DNA from: Alnus glutinosa
Taxonomy: Eukaryota; Streptophyta; Magnoliopsida; Fagales; Betulaceae
Direction: 5' to 3'
DNA length: 64,000 nucleotides
NCBI RefSeq assembly: GCF_958979055.1
Contig: NC_084894.1
Coordinates: 7,756,501 to 7,820,500 of the forward strand
Positions 44,816 to 58,320 of this stretch are shown one piece after another (positions within the stretch are counted from its first letter, which is position 1; every line of letters starts with the position of its first letter). The notes beneath the pieces are model-generated. The model worked only from the letters and a program-made list of their open reading frames with translations, searched no databases and had not been told where the DNA came from. The position numbers and the translations under genes are program-made.

Positions 44816-45605
44816 TGCTTTATTTTAAGTGTGGAACAAGCTTTCCCTTAATAAATGAGTCGATTTGAAAAATATGCAACTGAAATGAGATAAATTGCAT
44901 AAACATATTGCTTTAATACATATTAAATCACCCATTAAAAAAAAATAAAATAAAAAAAATTGATAAGGAGGTGAAATCAATCATATGTCGAATATTTTTG
45001 AAGCCAAAAAAATTGGGTAACCTTACCAGACACGACACTCTTCAGGGCAGGCTAAAAGCAGCAACAATGAAATCCTATATAAATTGTCTTGTCTTGAGTC
45101 AAAAATGTACCGATCATTGTCAAACACTCGAGAGATTCTCAATTTTATTTTTCCTCTTAAGGCTAAAAGCAACCTTCTCCCATAGCTACACATCTTTGAA
45201 AATCACTATTTGGCCTTTCACCAAATCTCCTTTGATATCTTTCAGAATCCCAAAAGTTCGTTTACCCATCTTCTTTTTACCTTTTTCATTATTTGAACAA
45301 CATAGATAATTAATAATTAATAAATAAATAATAAATATAATCACCCCAATAAACATAGAAGCTTTTCTTACGGCCCAAGGTCCAAGCAGAGAGAAACAGA
45401 GAGAGAGAGAGAGAGAGAGATCAAAACAAGTCGCTCTATCTAAAATTCAAGAACTCCCAAGTTAATTTTTTCTTGTTTGATATAAAAGAAAAAGAGTGAG
45501 TGTCTATTAATTCCTTTCAAGCAGAAAAGAAAAAGAATATTGAAACGTAAAAATGGAAGAACACGAATGAAGAAGAAGGAAGAAACAAGAACAAGAACAA
45601 AAGAA
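44816..45605. other. Intergenic, 3' of the DUF868 gene
   Basis: A GA repeat at about 45401-45420. The region just left of 45606 is the probable 3' UTR of the DUF868 gene. The frame at 44971-45309 has no domain. Confidence 0.5.
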
Positions 45606-46511
45606 CTATTGGTTCTTACAGGCGTAGATCAACAAAGAGAATTCGACTCTCTCTTGGTCTTTTTGCACCAACTTCTCCTCCAACCAAAGCCTGCTATCCA
45701 ACCCACTTCTAGTCCGGAACATGAACACCGCATATCCAGATGCAGGATTGAAGAACCAATCATGAACGTCCCACATCAGATCAACCAACAAATTGTCAAC
45801 GAAAATCGTCTGGTTCCCTCTGAAGTTCCACTGCAGCCTCTTCACGCGAATCACCGTCTTCTTGTCGATGCACACCGATAAAACCGGCGATCTCAACCCT
45901 TCGGCTTCTCCTGTACACCTGATCAAAATGTCGTGCGCAATGCCGGCGTCGCAGAACTGAGCCTTGGTTGAATAAAGGGTGTTGCCTGAACAATGCTCCC
46001 GCCGCGAAATCAGAGAGACGGTTGCGGCAGAAGTCGTAGTTTTGAATTTCTTGGCGACAGTTTCTTCAGCCATGTCGCCTAAAATTAGGCCTATTTCTGA
46101 ATCAACCATGACAAGCAGATGGAATCCCTCGACAGGTTCAGGTCCCGCGTCGTACTTGGCATTGGAGAGATCCCAGAAAACTTCGATGCTTGAACTGCCG
46201 GATTCCATCAACTTGCTTCCCTTCTTCTTCCTGAACAAGCGCGAATTCGTGTTGAGCCTGAAGGCTGCCGTCGACGGGTCGTCGCCGAAGTTTATGCTAA
46301 GGCCTTGAGCAGAATGGTTCTTGCACCAGGTAACTGTGATCAAGATTTTCTTCTGGGTGGAGAGGGTGACTCTGTAAACACAGGCGACTGAATTTCGGAC
46401 GGAAGGGGCAAGGCTTGGATTGACACAAGCTGTGTTTGCATAGCTAGAACATGAAGGATTAGACACACTCACTGCGCTTTCGCTGAAACAAGAAACCATC
46501 CTGTCTCTCAT
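45606..46511 (-). CDS. DUF868 family protein, 301 aa, single exon
   Basis: The frame is intact and matches the plant DUF868 family end to end: a Ser-rich start [40 protein letters not shown] then [35 protein letters not shown] then [89 protein letters not shown] and [19 protein letters not shown]. It ends with ACKNQ. I chose the second Met at 46511, where family members begin; the frame is open to 46604 but that extension is Phe-rich leader. No signal peptide or membrane segment is evident and the molecular function of the family is unknown. The length is typical. Upstream (to the right) are GA-rich leader-like tracts. Confidence 0.92.
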   Translation of the reverse strand: MRDRMVSCFSESAVSVSNPSCSSYANTACVNPSLAPSVRNSVACVYRVTLSTQKKILITVTWCKNHSAQGLSINFGDDPSTAAFRLNTNSRLFRKKKGSKLMESGSSSIEVFWDLSNAKYDAGPEPVEGFHLLVMVDSEIGLILGDMAEETVAKKFKTTTSAATVSLISRREHCSGNTLYSTKAQFCDAGIAHDILIRCTGEAEGLRSPVLSVCIDKKTVIRVKRLQWNFRGNQTIFVDNLLVDLMWDVHDWFFNPASGYAVFMFRTRSGLDSRLWLEEKLVQKDQERVEFSLLIYACKNQ

Positions 46512-47342
46512 TGTAAAGAAATGTGCGAAAAAGACAGAGACACACAGATCTGGAGCTGGAGGTTTAATTTGGAGAAATGAGTCTTTCTTTCTCAGAAAAA
46601 ACAAAAAAGAAATGAACTGTCTTTGGGTTGTTTTTAGTTTTTCTTTCTCTAAAGAGGAAACCCAGAGATGGATATAAAATAGGTGGAAATGGAAGGGAAG
46701 GAAATCCAGGTTCCTGACAGACCCATATGTTATAAGTACGATTCCTTCAAAGTTTTTGAGGAGAGAGAGAGAGAGAGAGAGAGAGCTGAGACTTGAGAGC
46801 AGAAATTTTCTTTCTTTGTTTAATCAGCAGTGCCAGTTCATAGGGGAAATTAAAAAATGAAAAGAAACTGAAACGAGAAAAGGCATAAAGGGAAGGAAGT
46901 TAGAGACTTGGGGTCTGGTTTGTGATTGTGATTGTGATTGTGATGAGTCATGATTTATGTTCATAAAGGCTTTGTGGTTAGTAATTAGGCATAAAGATGT
47001 AATTAATGGGGGAAAAAAGGTTATGAATAAGTTTTTAATTGTGGTCTTAGATGTTCATTAAGTCTTCGAAACTGTGCAACCTTAAAAAATATCCCGGGGC
47101 AGGACTTTTCCGCGTCGTTTCACCACTACCCCGCATTTCTGACAGTTGACACCAACGATAAAAATATGCTCTGCCCTGCCCTGCCCTGCCTAGCTAGTAC
47201 CTTGAGTTGGAAATAGGAATTACCCTACTTTCTTACTCTTTACGTTATTGGAAATAGAACAGAAAAGATTGCTAATTTGCTATGGGGAGTGGCCAGTGGG
47301 AGGGTGATAAACATGACTTTTTCCTTTTCTTTTCTTTTTTTT

Positions 47343-47385
<43 letters not shown>

Positions 47386-49129
47386 GGTGGGGTTAAATGG
47401 CTTTGAAGGCCTAATATCAAAGGGTTGTCTCCCTTTTAAAAATATCATAGGCCTTTGTTTTGAGCTTAAAAATGGAGAGGGTCTTTTCGTCTATATCACG
47501 TCAAACAAATAAACAATTGACCCGTGTTTCATATATTTTATTAATATTATTTAAAAATTTTAATATATATATTCTTTGGTGGCTTCCCATATGGCCAACT
47601 ACCTTAATAGGTTGGGGTTGGCCTGTGAACCACCTGATACTCTTAACCCCATAGGGATGGCCGGCAAGCTACCCCCAATCTTAGCAGTTGATTTTTTTTT
47701 AAGAAAAAAATCTGTTTTTTTTTTTGAAATATTTGATTTGTGGGGAAAATATTGAGGTGACATTAGCGGATGACGCAATTTTGAATAGAAAACCAATGGA
47801 ACGAATAATTTTAAACTCGTGAAAGACTTCTGCAATTAAAATTGAAAGAAATAAAATAAAATCGAAATATTATCCATTTTAGCGTGATAAAGAATTTATC
47901 TAAAAAATACCACTTTTTTTTTTTAATCAAGGAGATAGGGGCAATGAGATGATTTGATGGTGAATGTTGGTCCCACGACTTAAATTTTTGTCCATAGAGC
48001 CCACAATTTGTACTCTCCAAACATAGTAACGACTTATGGGGAACATGTTTTATACGATTTTAAAAGTTTAAATCTATTAAAATTTGGAATAAAAGATACA
48101 TAAATAGAAGCATATGTGGGTACATTATAGATTTGAATAAAAATTCAAAATACTTATTAAAAAAAAAAAAAGAATAACAATTAAAAAAAAAAAAGGTATA
48201 TAATTTAAACTATTTTTTTAAAAAAAAAAAAAAAAAATCAATTTAATAGTTTGTTTATATTACCCTCATATAATTTCTTAATTAAGACGTTTTAAAACAT
48301 CAACTAATGTAATATTGAAACAAATAATTAAATTTATTTTTCTCAATTTTTATTGTACATTCAAGAAAAGTAATATATAAAAGTACACACTATTTTATTT
48401 ATCTTATTAATATTATTTAATACGTGTCAAAATTTAGAATCTATATATATACACACAAGTGTACATATATGTTGTGTTAGAATGCATATATTTGTTTTAG
48501 TTTAGATATATATTTGTTATTATGATCTAATCATCCAAATCATAGAAAAACTTTAATAACTCAGAAAAATTAATAATACAAATAAAATACTAATTACTGG
48601 TCTTTGATTAAAATAGTAAAACATGAAATTAAAAATATTAATTTTGATAATTGTGTTGTTAATTATGATGATAATTTTTTTAAAATAAATAACTATAGTG
48701 CCAATAAAAATAGTAATCCAAACAGATTAGAGTATTCTTATACAAATATAATACAAAAATATAAATATGTATTCTCTAGATTATTTGAATTTTGTAAGAT
48801 AAATGAGAGCTTTTTTGAAAAATATACACAGTGGCAGAACCACGACGGTTTTGGTTCACCGAGAGCAAAATTAGAAAATAAATTTAAACAAAAATTATTT
48901 AAAAATTAATCAATGTAAAAATTTAATTACATACTTAAAATTTTTCAAGAAAGACGGGCTCAATTTGCAATGCCATTAGGTATTTTTTTTTTTCCTTTAA
49001 CAAAAAAGTAAAAGCATTAACAAACAACTAAAAGCACAAAACATTAATAAAATACTCAAAACTGCTTTTACTTTTATGTCATATCACAACCAAAAAGTAA
49101 AAAGTGCATTCTAAAAAACATTATCAAAC

Positions 49130-49132
<3 letters not shown>

Positions 49133-49183
<51 letters not shown>
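49133..49183. repeat. (TA)n microsatellite
   Basis: About 25 TA units in very AT-rich DNA. Confidence 0.95.
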
Positions 49184-49186
<3 letters not shown>

Positions 49187-49688
49187 CTTTTAATTCTATC
49201 CATAAGGCATGTTTCCAACTAGTGTTCAATAAAATAATAATATTAATAATAATAATAAGCCTTATTACTAAAATTCAAACTTCTAAACGAGCTACATAGA
49301 GATAACGGACTCAATGAAAATCAACCATAGAGACCCAGAGAAAGTGAAGAAGCAACACAATCCCAGAGATGATTGAGGTGCAGTCAAGCCTGACTGGCTA
49401 AGAGATTGTCGATTCGTCGAATAGCCTTTTAGTAAGTGAGTGATGGTGCGCAATTAGGATAATCAGGTCAAGTCGCCGCCTACTGGATCCGCCTCTACCT
49501 ATATATGATAGAAATATTATAACGTAAAAAAAAAATGCTAAAAACCATATTTTTATCCCATAACAATTGTGTCATAACCAACTCTTTAAATAGTCATTTA
49601 AAAATAAAGTAAAAATTCAAGAGTAAATTAAGACTGCCACGTTAATATTATACATTTTTTAGATAAAAATATGATTTTTCGGATGACT

Positions 49689-49804
49689 CAATCCATTTAA
49701 TATCGAACTAAGGATTCTTTTATATAAACAATCCATTTAATATCGAATTAAGGATTCTTTTATATAAACAATTCATTTAATATCGAATTAAGTATTCTTT
49801 TATG
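49689..49804. repeat. 40-bp tandem repeat, about 2.9 copies
   Basis: Units start at 49689, 49729 and 49769 with caatccatttaatatcga, then '..taaggattcttttatataaa'. They differ at only a few positions. Confidence 0.92.
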
Positions 49805-52342
49805 TAGTTAATAGGGCAAAGAAATTGTCATCTCTTTGATATTTGATGGGATAGAATATAGGATGACAGTCAAAGTGGAGCAATCTGAGATGGGGTACCT
49901 TGGATATATGTGATGGGGGATCATTTTAAAAAAAATATATATATAAAAAATGATGATGATAGGGGAGCAGTGTGATTATCATGATGGTGAGTGTTGGCCC
50001 ACAACATAAATTTGGGGTGTAGACCCACCAACTCCAACTCCAACTCTCCAGCTCCACAACACACGTATGATTAAAAGCAAAAGGCAGATGTGAGCTGCTG
50101 GCTTTCCCTAATTTCTCCTTTTAATCCCCTCTTTTTCTGCTCTCAATACAAATAAAATGAAATTATTAAAAAGAATATATATATAACAACAAAGAAGCTA
50201 GCCTGCGTGACTATTTTAATTACTACTGCTCGACTTGTGACAACATCCTTTGATTCAAAAATCATGTGGTTGCAGTTGGGGAAGAAGGAAACATTAAAAT
50301 CAATCTCTTCCCAAGTTTTGGGTCAAACCCTCCTCCCGGCCACCACCACTTAGCTTAGCCCCTCGTCCTCTCTCTATGAGAAATTCTGATTCTGTCCCTC
50401 CCAGACGGTCTTCTCAGAGGGCTTGCATGTTCCCCTTTGTGGTCATAAAGTATTCTTTTTCACAGAGTTGCTAGAAGAACTACTCGATAGGAATGTGAGA
50501 TTATGATCATGATTGAGCAATAATCTCCATAAAAATGTGAGATTTTTTGGATCTTAATTGGTGATGGTTTAAAGGGTACAACTTTATTCTTCATTTGGTC
50601 GTTGAGAAGACAGATTGGAATCCAAACTTTTCCCCAACTTTTCCTTTATGAAAATATTAGTAAAGATAGATAAAGAAGCCATGTATATGTGCTCAAAAAG
50701 TGGCCCGCCAACCTAAACACAGCAGACGTGCGAGCAACAATGGCAGAAAAAAAAGGGAAAGAAAAAGAAAAAAACCTTCTCTTTTCGTCATAAATAATAC
50801 CAAGAAATTCCCACCAACCAAACGGGTCCAAACACATACTAACAAAACTCACCATTAAATCTAATGGAATTGCTTCATATGCCCCAGCCGGCCAGTAGAC
50901 TTTCTGAAACTTCAAGGAAATGATTGGCTGGAGAAGCCCACTTGGCCAATGGCCAGCTCATGAATCTCGTTTGGAGTACGTATTTACACTGTCTATACAT
51001 TTATGCCAGTAAACTTTACTATTTCTTTTTTCTTTTTTCTCTCTAAATAAGAATGAAACATAGGATAATGGCATGTTTTCAGGACCCATCAAATGCCTGG
51101 TAGCCTTATTGATAAGAAAATATTCTTATACTTGTTACGAAGGCAACATTAAATCATGCATGTTACAAATTTACAAGTGGGGGATGTTACAAGAAGAAGA
51201 AGAAGAAGAAGAAGATAGAAGCTGCAAGCATTTCATAAAAAGGATAGAAAATGCCTATTTTTTTTAGAGAGAAAGAGAGAGAGTGAGTCCAACAAATAGA
51301 TTTGGTTGTCATCTCAGTGAGTTCCATAAACAAACATAATTAGTTTTTTGCAGATCATCAAGGACTTCAAGAAATATGTGTATATATATATATATATTTG
51401 GAATTCATCAATTAGTGAGTTTAACTTTAACACATGTTAAACGATTTTCTGGGATCAAGACAGGGCACATGGTTTTTTGGGAGTAGGATTCATCTAGATG
51501 GACAGCATAGATGGGTAGATCAGAGAGTTTAATTATGATCTAGTTATAAGTCACTCTCACAAACATAGCTTTCAACTCAAACTTAGCATTCCATATATAA
51601 ATATATAGTTGTTTGGAAAGCTAAACAATTTTCCAATATCAGCGAAGGATCAATTAATACATATAATAGGGTTTCTGCTCTCAGCTATTGAGCTTCAGTT
51701 ACAAACATCGTCTTCTACAGTCATCAAGGGACATAAAAACTAGAGGCACATAGATTGTTTGAGAGAAGACTTTCAAGAATTTTAAGCCAATCTAAGCAGG
51801 TCATTTCGTGGTTGCTGATTTTCCATAGAGCCAAACGCAGTTGCGTCGAAACAAACGGAGCCTAAGAGTCCAATCTCCTTGTAAACAATTCGCTAACCAA
51901 TCATGACAAGAAATTTACCCTAAAATCGATAATTATAGTGTGAAATTAATAGGAAGCAGCATTAACTACTTATCCTTTCAGTTGAGTGTCTTCTTCACAC
52001 ACCCATAAGCCTGTTGATGAACACACATTTTGAACCATTTCTCAAATCTAAAATGACATCTCATCAACCAATAGCATGTGCTATTTTAGTCTTCCAAGCT
52101 AATCTCTATATAATAATAATCCAGTGTCCCACACCCCACCATTAATTAATGAATCCGCCAAGTCAATGATATTATACAATAAACATGCAGCAACTGAAGA
52201 TCAGTCCGATCGGTTTGTTGCTTCTTGGAAATTATCAACAGCTCATTTCCTTGTTAACAGAAAATCTCAGATTAGTTGATGAAAATGACACAATCAATTC
52301 CACAATTCTTTCTTATGTCATCCAGATCCTGGGGATATAAAC

Positions 52343-52346
<4 letters not shown>

Positions 52347-52374
<28 letters not shown>
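52347..52374. repeat. (TA)n microsatellite
   Basis: About 14 TA units; another short one lies at 52620-52642. Confidence 0.9.
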
Positions 52375-52377
<3 letters not shown>

Positions 52378-55282
52378 CTGTCGGTGAATGTATACATTAA
52401 CATTCTACGCACACGCGGGGCTACACAAATTATGTTTTACTGCATTTAACGGTGCGCATGATGTCATGTCATTTAAAAATTTTAAACGACGTGACGACGT
52501 ATTCACTAAATGACAACATATTCGCAATTAAATCAATAAAATGGTTTTTCCTCTCCATTTTAAGGATCCTGATACCTACACAAACATTTTCTCTTAAAAT
52601 AACCATTGGCAAACATTAATATATATATATATATATATATATGCTTTCAGTTCATTCATCATTCCACATGTAGGCAGCATGGGGAATTTTTCTGTGAAGG
52701 TCAAAACGTTCTGTAGTCACAGACGAATTAAATATTTTTTAAATTTCCATTTGAAATTATAGAAATTGAAAATGCATGATTAGGAATGGTTGAGAGACTA
52801 AACAAAGGATCGAGATAATGGGTCACTTTCCATCAGAATTGATCATACGTAGTTTATGGCCCACAAGCAAATACAACACTCGACAGTGTGCCTCTCAATC
52901 AAAAACTTGAAAATACAGAAAATGAAGAAGAAACATTCGATGCTGATTTGGATTTTATAAAAATAATAATATTTTTTGTCAGAAGTGGGAGAATCTGCTT
53001 TCGTTTTCCTTCACAAGATTTGCTTCTTCTTTGTAGTAATTCAACAAATTAAACCCAAGCAAATTGTTGTCTGTTTCTCTTTGCTGCCTGCAAAAGTAAA
53101 CTTAAAGCAATTTTAGCAGATTTACACGGGATTGATTCCACGTGCCACATGCTGCTCGGGTCAAAGCATAAGCAGCTAATGAAGCTTTGTAATCCAATGA
53201 ATTCGTTGCATTTTCATGGAAGCTTTGGCATAGGCTTCTGGAAGTAACATTTCTTAATTGTACAGAAAGGGCATGTTAAGCACCCAATCGCCCGCCCTCT
53301 TCTCCTTTTTAATTTCCTTTTTCTTTTCTTTTATGCTTCTTTTCGTTTAACTGGTGAAGGATCAGCCAAAGATGACTCTGTGCGTACAAGTCTACAGAAA
53401 AGCAGTGTCTCATCACAACCCAGCAAGTCGTATATATTGAACAAATTAAATGGGAGTCTCAGGCCACCGACAACGAAACGAATTAAGAGTCGTTCTGAAG
53501 CTATTCAGAGACACGGCCAAAACAGAGTATATCTCTCGTTTCATATTATCAATACTTAGGTTACCGACCGGTACACGAAAGGGCTATTTCATTAGAAAAA
53601 ATAAATAGTTTTTATTAAGAATAATCATTATCTCATTTATCATGAAAATGACTATTTCAATGATATTTCATTCTAAATTCTTCTATTTTTTATTTTTTTT
53701 AAAAAAAAAAATCCCATGACTATTCCATTAAAAAAAATAATAACTTTTATTAGAAATATAAGAAAGTGAACTAAAATAGCACCGGTGTTAAAGTATATAA
53801 TAAGAATCTAAAATTTGGAATATTTTGAAAGAAATAATTATTCATCAATTTAATGAATAGTCATTTCCCTCATAGGCAATGAGAATGGCTATTCTAAGGC
53901 TATTTCATTCCATATTATTTTATTTTCAATCAAAGCTATTCATTTTCTTAATGAAATAATCATCTTGCGTACCAAACGTAACCTTCCTTCTTAAAAGCAA
54001 TAATAGATGCTTCTCATATTTCACTATCGTGAGCATCAACCACCCGATTTAACCTGGCATCCGATGGATATATAATACAGATTATCAAGGCCTCGGATAA
54101 TTAATTAGATCTTACAAAGAAAGAACATCAAAGCCAAAATGCTTGGTACAGCTAAATTAAAACTTTTCTAGTACATTAGTAAATACTGTGCAGAAACTGT
54201 AAACCACCCCCACACACACCTTTCTTTCTTTTTCCCCCCCTCACTTTTGGCATGGAGAATTGGGTAATGAGATTGTAATTCAACAGAAAACCGAGTTATT
54301 TTTGTGATAAAATCAAACCTAAGTCCTTACACCTTAAACCTTCACGACTAAAATGCACAATATACCTGCTTTTTATGCTGCTACTACAGCAAAGTATCCA
54401 AAATCAAACATCAAGCAACCAAATCAAGCAATACCAAGAAAAATGATGTAACAAGCAGGTCCCCTTTACAGACAGACAGATCTCTCATTTGTTTAATTTT
54501 CTCTCAGATGATTCTATGGCAAGTATAGGACACATTGGTTCAAAAACACAAAACTAATCCAATGAATAAATCTTCGAATAATCACTACCATTAGAACTGT
54601 GTAAATCTGCACAACACCACCCATTGACAGGACAACTAAAATAATCTGGTAAGTAATTAACAATCTCTCACCCTAATACACCATAGCTATTCACAATTTC
54701 TGATGCTCAAGGTTTTCAAATCCTTATATATACATAAGTTACACAATCACCTATTGGGTTTTGAACTTGCAATCCCACACTTCACCCCAATTCTTTCAAC
54801 GTACGGATGTGCCAACTAGAGCTGCAGGGTTAGCAACAGCTTAACTTCAACACATCTACATGGCCACAGAATTGCTTGTCCCAGCCACCAACTGACAACC
54901 TAAAATGTTCCCAAAGATTGTAATATTCTGTCCAATTTTCAGAATTTTTTCAAAGTTACTGCCAGGTTATTCATCAAGATCAAGCAAATAATGTTAAGTA
55001 GTCTGAATTATCCAATGTTCATTTCTGTTTCTAGACAAACTTCTCTTAAATGAATGGCAAGAGTTTTGTAAGTGTATGATAGAAAATATCCTCCCCTCAA
55101 CTCTGGTATGCAATCTGGATCTAACGGCAACCAATTTTATCCCTACAAAGTGCATATTAGTGTTTTCTACATAAAACAATTCCAAAATTAGCTTCTAGAA
55201 ACCAAAAGATGACTTTTTATTAATTTCCTTGCTGAAACTACACTGGAAAGAGATACATCATTTTTTTAATGGTTTGCTTAAC

Positions 55283-55367
55283 TCAATCATTGCCAGCATA
55301 ACCATTGTGCCTTGTTGTTACTGCTTCTACATCCAAATACTTTCGCAAATGATTCATGAGGCAATAA
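55283..55367 (-). other. Possible alternative terminal exon of the NFD6-like gene
   Basis: An acceptor 'ttttttcag' at 55368-55370 (- strand) is followed by an exon-like stretch with a good open frame (NHLRKYLDVEAVTTRHNGYA) to a TGA at 55283-55285. Joined to exon 2 in its natural phase it would read only a few residues to a stop, so it may instead be 3' UTR. Confidence 0.25.
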
Positions 55368-55596
55368 CTGAAAAAAACAGGAAAACATAGATTGACTCAA
55401 CAAAGTTAAATCAAATTTATCATATAGCAAAGTAGGAGAATTTCAGGAAATAGCCTAAGGCTTGCAACTTAGTAAGAGAAAGTCAAAAATCATGTTCAGC
55501 AATTAAGCCTGCAAGACCTGAACTCCAACTTCTTCCAAAAAGTACTAATCAGCCAATGACACAGAACAAACTCTTGATCTTGCCATCCACTCGGTA

Positions 55597-57582
55597 CTAG
55601 ATAGGACTCAGATAGTTCGCAAATCTACCTGTCATCAACAAAGGGCAGAAAACAAATGTTACAAATTTGCTTTTCAGAGTAACAACAATAACTTTTCAAC
55701 AAACCTGAAAATATAAATATTTCAACAGAGAAAACAATTTTAATGCTACACATTCCTTTTTTCCATTTCAAGGGAGAGGGGGAATGAGGAAAAAATGAAA
55801 ACCTCGGCTATGTTTGTTAACCTTCTCAAAAACACTTCTATGTTTTCAAAACCAAAAACGCACTTTTCTCAAAATGTTGAACAAACGATTCAGTTTCAAA
55901 ACACAAAATACTTTTAAAAAAACAAAATACAAAACACTTTTCAAAAAATAAAACACAGCATACTTTTTAAATAACTTCTCACACCTTCTTATAGGAATAT
56001 TTTGAAAATCATGCGCTTATTTTTTGAAGTGGGAAGGTTGATCTATTACTTCCAAAAAAATAAAAATAAAAATAGAGAGGGGTGGCCGCACTGACACACT
56101 TTTTTTACTTTTTATTATTAAGAAAGTCAGCTTCCACACCTGAAAAAATAAACTAGTGTTGCATGTGTAGTGTTTGTTTCTATGAAAGCACAAAACACTT
56201 TTCTAACAGCTTACCAAACAATTTTCTTAAATGGACCTCATAGGTTTCAAATGTAGACTACCGAAAATACTTTCAACTTTCTGTTGTATCAAAAACTTTT
56301 TCAAAACAAAAAACAGTTTTCAAAATGTTTAACAAACATAGCTCATTTCACTGAAAGCTTATACCCCGTTAAATTCCTGGGTTTCACCCTTTTCATCTTT
56401 GCTCCAGTTCAGACAATGTTTCACAGAAAGAATTCAGGCTCAATTTTTTTATGCCCCCTTAAATAAAGTCATTTAACTTCGTTTGTTTGTTTTTTTTTTT
56501 TTTTTTTTTTTTGGGCCTAAAAGACTACCACCCTTGTAACAATTTAGTAACTATTTGTTCAGACATGTTCTTTTATCATAGATTGTTCTAAAGATCACTG
56601 ATACATGGTGTCATGCTGCATTCACTTTTCTGCTATCTGATTATAAAGTAACTATTTGTTCTGATATGTTCTTTTATCATAGATTGTTCTAAAGATCATT
56701 GATCCATGGTGTCATGTTGCATTAACTTTGTGCTATCTGATTATCAAGGCCTTTATTGATCATTTTTCGTACTTCACCAGCTTTCCATGACCCAATGGCT
56801 GTAGGCTCTTTTAAGTGTACAAGGAGAAGAGAAAAAGAAAATTGCACTGGCATCCTTCTTAACTCTTAAGATTTCAGTTCACATTTTAACATTATTCATT
56901 ATTGTAATTGTCCTCTCACCGGCTGTGCCTATTCTCTAGTATGTCATTGTGCATCAATCTAGCTTCTACTAAGACCTAATTGTACGCTACAATACCCACC
57001 ATCAAAATAGTTTTCAGCATTCTACCCACCGAAAGAAGTTGCAGAGCAGTCACAGATCTCAAAATGAAACAATTTGAGGACCGTGCGACAGAGTTTCGTA
57101 CAATTTGCCAGAGGAAAAGCTCCAGCCGTCCGGCTTCCTCTGGACTCTACCAGTAATTGCAATATATGTATTAGAGAGAGAGAGAGAGGGAGATTGAGTT
57201 ACCTATGGTGGAGGTACTGACTTCGCTGGGGAGCTTGGAAACAAGGCAAGCGGAAGCGATTGCGGCGTGGACGGGATGAAGAGAGCACAGTTCTCGTCGG
57301 ACCAACCTTTTTAATCAAAATTCAAAACCGAAATAGATATAAGCATCGGATCACACACACACAGAGTTAACGTTCTAAGAAATGTGAATTGTTAACAAAG
57401 AAGAAGAAGAAAGTGTGGTACCTTAGAAGAGGAGGAGGGGAAATTGGAGACCGACGAAGCACGAAACTGGACGGACGCAATGGTACTGAGAATCTTCTGG
57501 TGGATGGAAAAGAAGAAGAATTCTTTGATGCTCTACACAAAGCAGGCATTAGTCTGGATCTTCCGGCCACCGAAGCTGCCAT
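55597..57582 (-). CDS. NFD6: NUCLEAR FUSION DEFECTIVE 6-like mitochondrial protein, 98 aa, three exons
   Basis: Exon 1 is 57582-57422, exon 2 is 57306-57203 and exon 3 is 55628-55597 (- strand); all introns are GT-AG and the total of 297 nt keeps frame. It begins MAASVAGRSRLMPALCRASK with a Ser/Arg-rich, acidic-poor N-terminus (a mitochondrial presequence), continues VLRRSPISPPPLLR, then RRELCSLHPVHAAIASACL and VSKLPSEVSTSTIG, and closes RFANYLSPI before the TAG. The 'LHPVHAAIASA' part corresponds to the conserved 'LLP.HS..A.A' block of NFD6-type proteins. In Arabidopsis NFD6 is needed for fusion of polar nuclei. If intron 2 is retained the frame runs on into a different end, so C-terminal splice isoforms are likely. 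A second candidate terminal exon is at 55283-55367. The whole third coding exon is only 32 nt. Confidence 0.85.
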
Positions 57583-57821
57583 TTTTTCTTTCTTTCTTGC
57601 TCAGCCTCGCGTCGAATCGAACCCTAAAACCTCTGCAAAACCCACCACCAGATAGATTGCCCGCTGAAATGAAATGGTCTAACCGGAATCGACTGGGCTG
57701 ACCGCGTTAATATTTAGGCCCATCTTATCGTCTGGGAATTGGGATGAATTCAATTGGGTCTTAGCTTTCTCGTAGGCTTCGTTTTAGATAGTTCAGACAA
57801 AACTCTGAACCCACCCCAAGA

Positions 57822-58270
57822 AAAATTAATAAATAAGGTACAACTTCGTTTATAATTTTTAATCTTTTATAAATTTTGAAATAAGGTATTTATTTTTAAA
57901 AAGTGTTAATTTAAAGTATTTTTTTTTCAATTTCAACCCTTCACTAAAAATTTTCATTAAATCTTGTCCAAATTTATAAAATACCCATCCTTTTTAAAAA
58001 AAGAAAAATTTGAAATGATTTAGGTACTGGTCAGAATTTAATGGGATCTACAAAAATATTCATTCCCGAATCTTTAAAAATAATTTATAATTTTTTTTAA
58101 AATAAAAAACAGATATTTTAATAATTTTGATAGAATTTAACGAAAAATTCTAATAGAGTGTTGAAATTGAAAAAAAAAATTTTGAAAAATAGATATCGTA
58201 AATTAACAATTTTTAAAGTTTGAGTACCTTATTTCAAATGTGATGAAAGATCAGGAGTTATGCCTGAAGT
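57822..58270. mobile_element. Diverged long-TIR MITE, relative of 27019-27444
   Basis: The two arms share 'gaaataaggta', 'agtgttaattta/attgttaatttac', 'tttcaatttcaac', 'ttaaat(c)ttg(t)' and '..aaaatacccat/aaaatatctg' in inverted order. 'gtcagaatttaatgggatct' in the middle also occurs in related form in the 27-kb copy. Both arms are AT-rich and decayed. Confidence 0.55.
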
Positions 58271-58320
58271 TTTCCCAAAAAAATAAAATAAAGTAATTTT
58301 TTAAAAAAATACTATACTTA

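Larger units (their letters stand above)
46512..55278. other. Gene desert with microsatellites and short tandem repeats
   Basis: No exon, domain or mobile-element end was recognised in almost 9 kb. It includes the leader/promoter of the DUF868 gene (GA run at about 46760-46784), four CTGCC units at about 47166-47190, a long T-run (47339-47384), AT-rich DNA from 48050 to 49900, and the TA and 40-bp repeats listed separately. Frames at 48604-48909 and 50646-50915 have no family resemblance. 54760-54800 resembles a SINE promoter remnant ('ttgaacttgcaatcccac') but no ends are seen. Confidence 0.5.

Noticed and set aside
54760..54800. SINE-like box B words
   Set aside because: No box A at the right distance, no tail and no target duplication seen.
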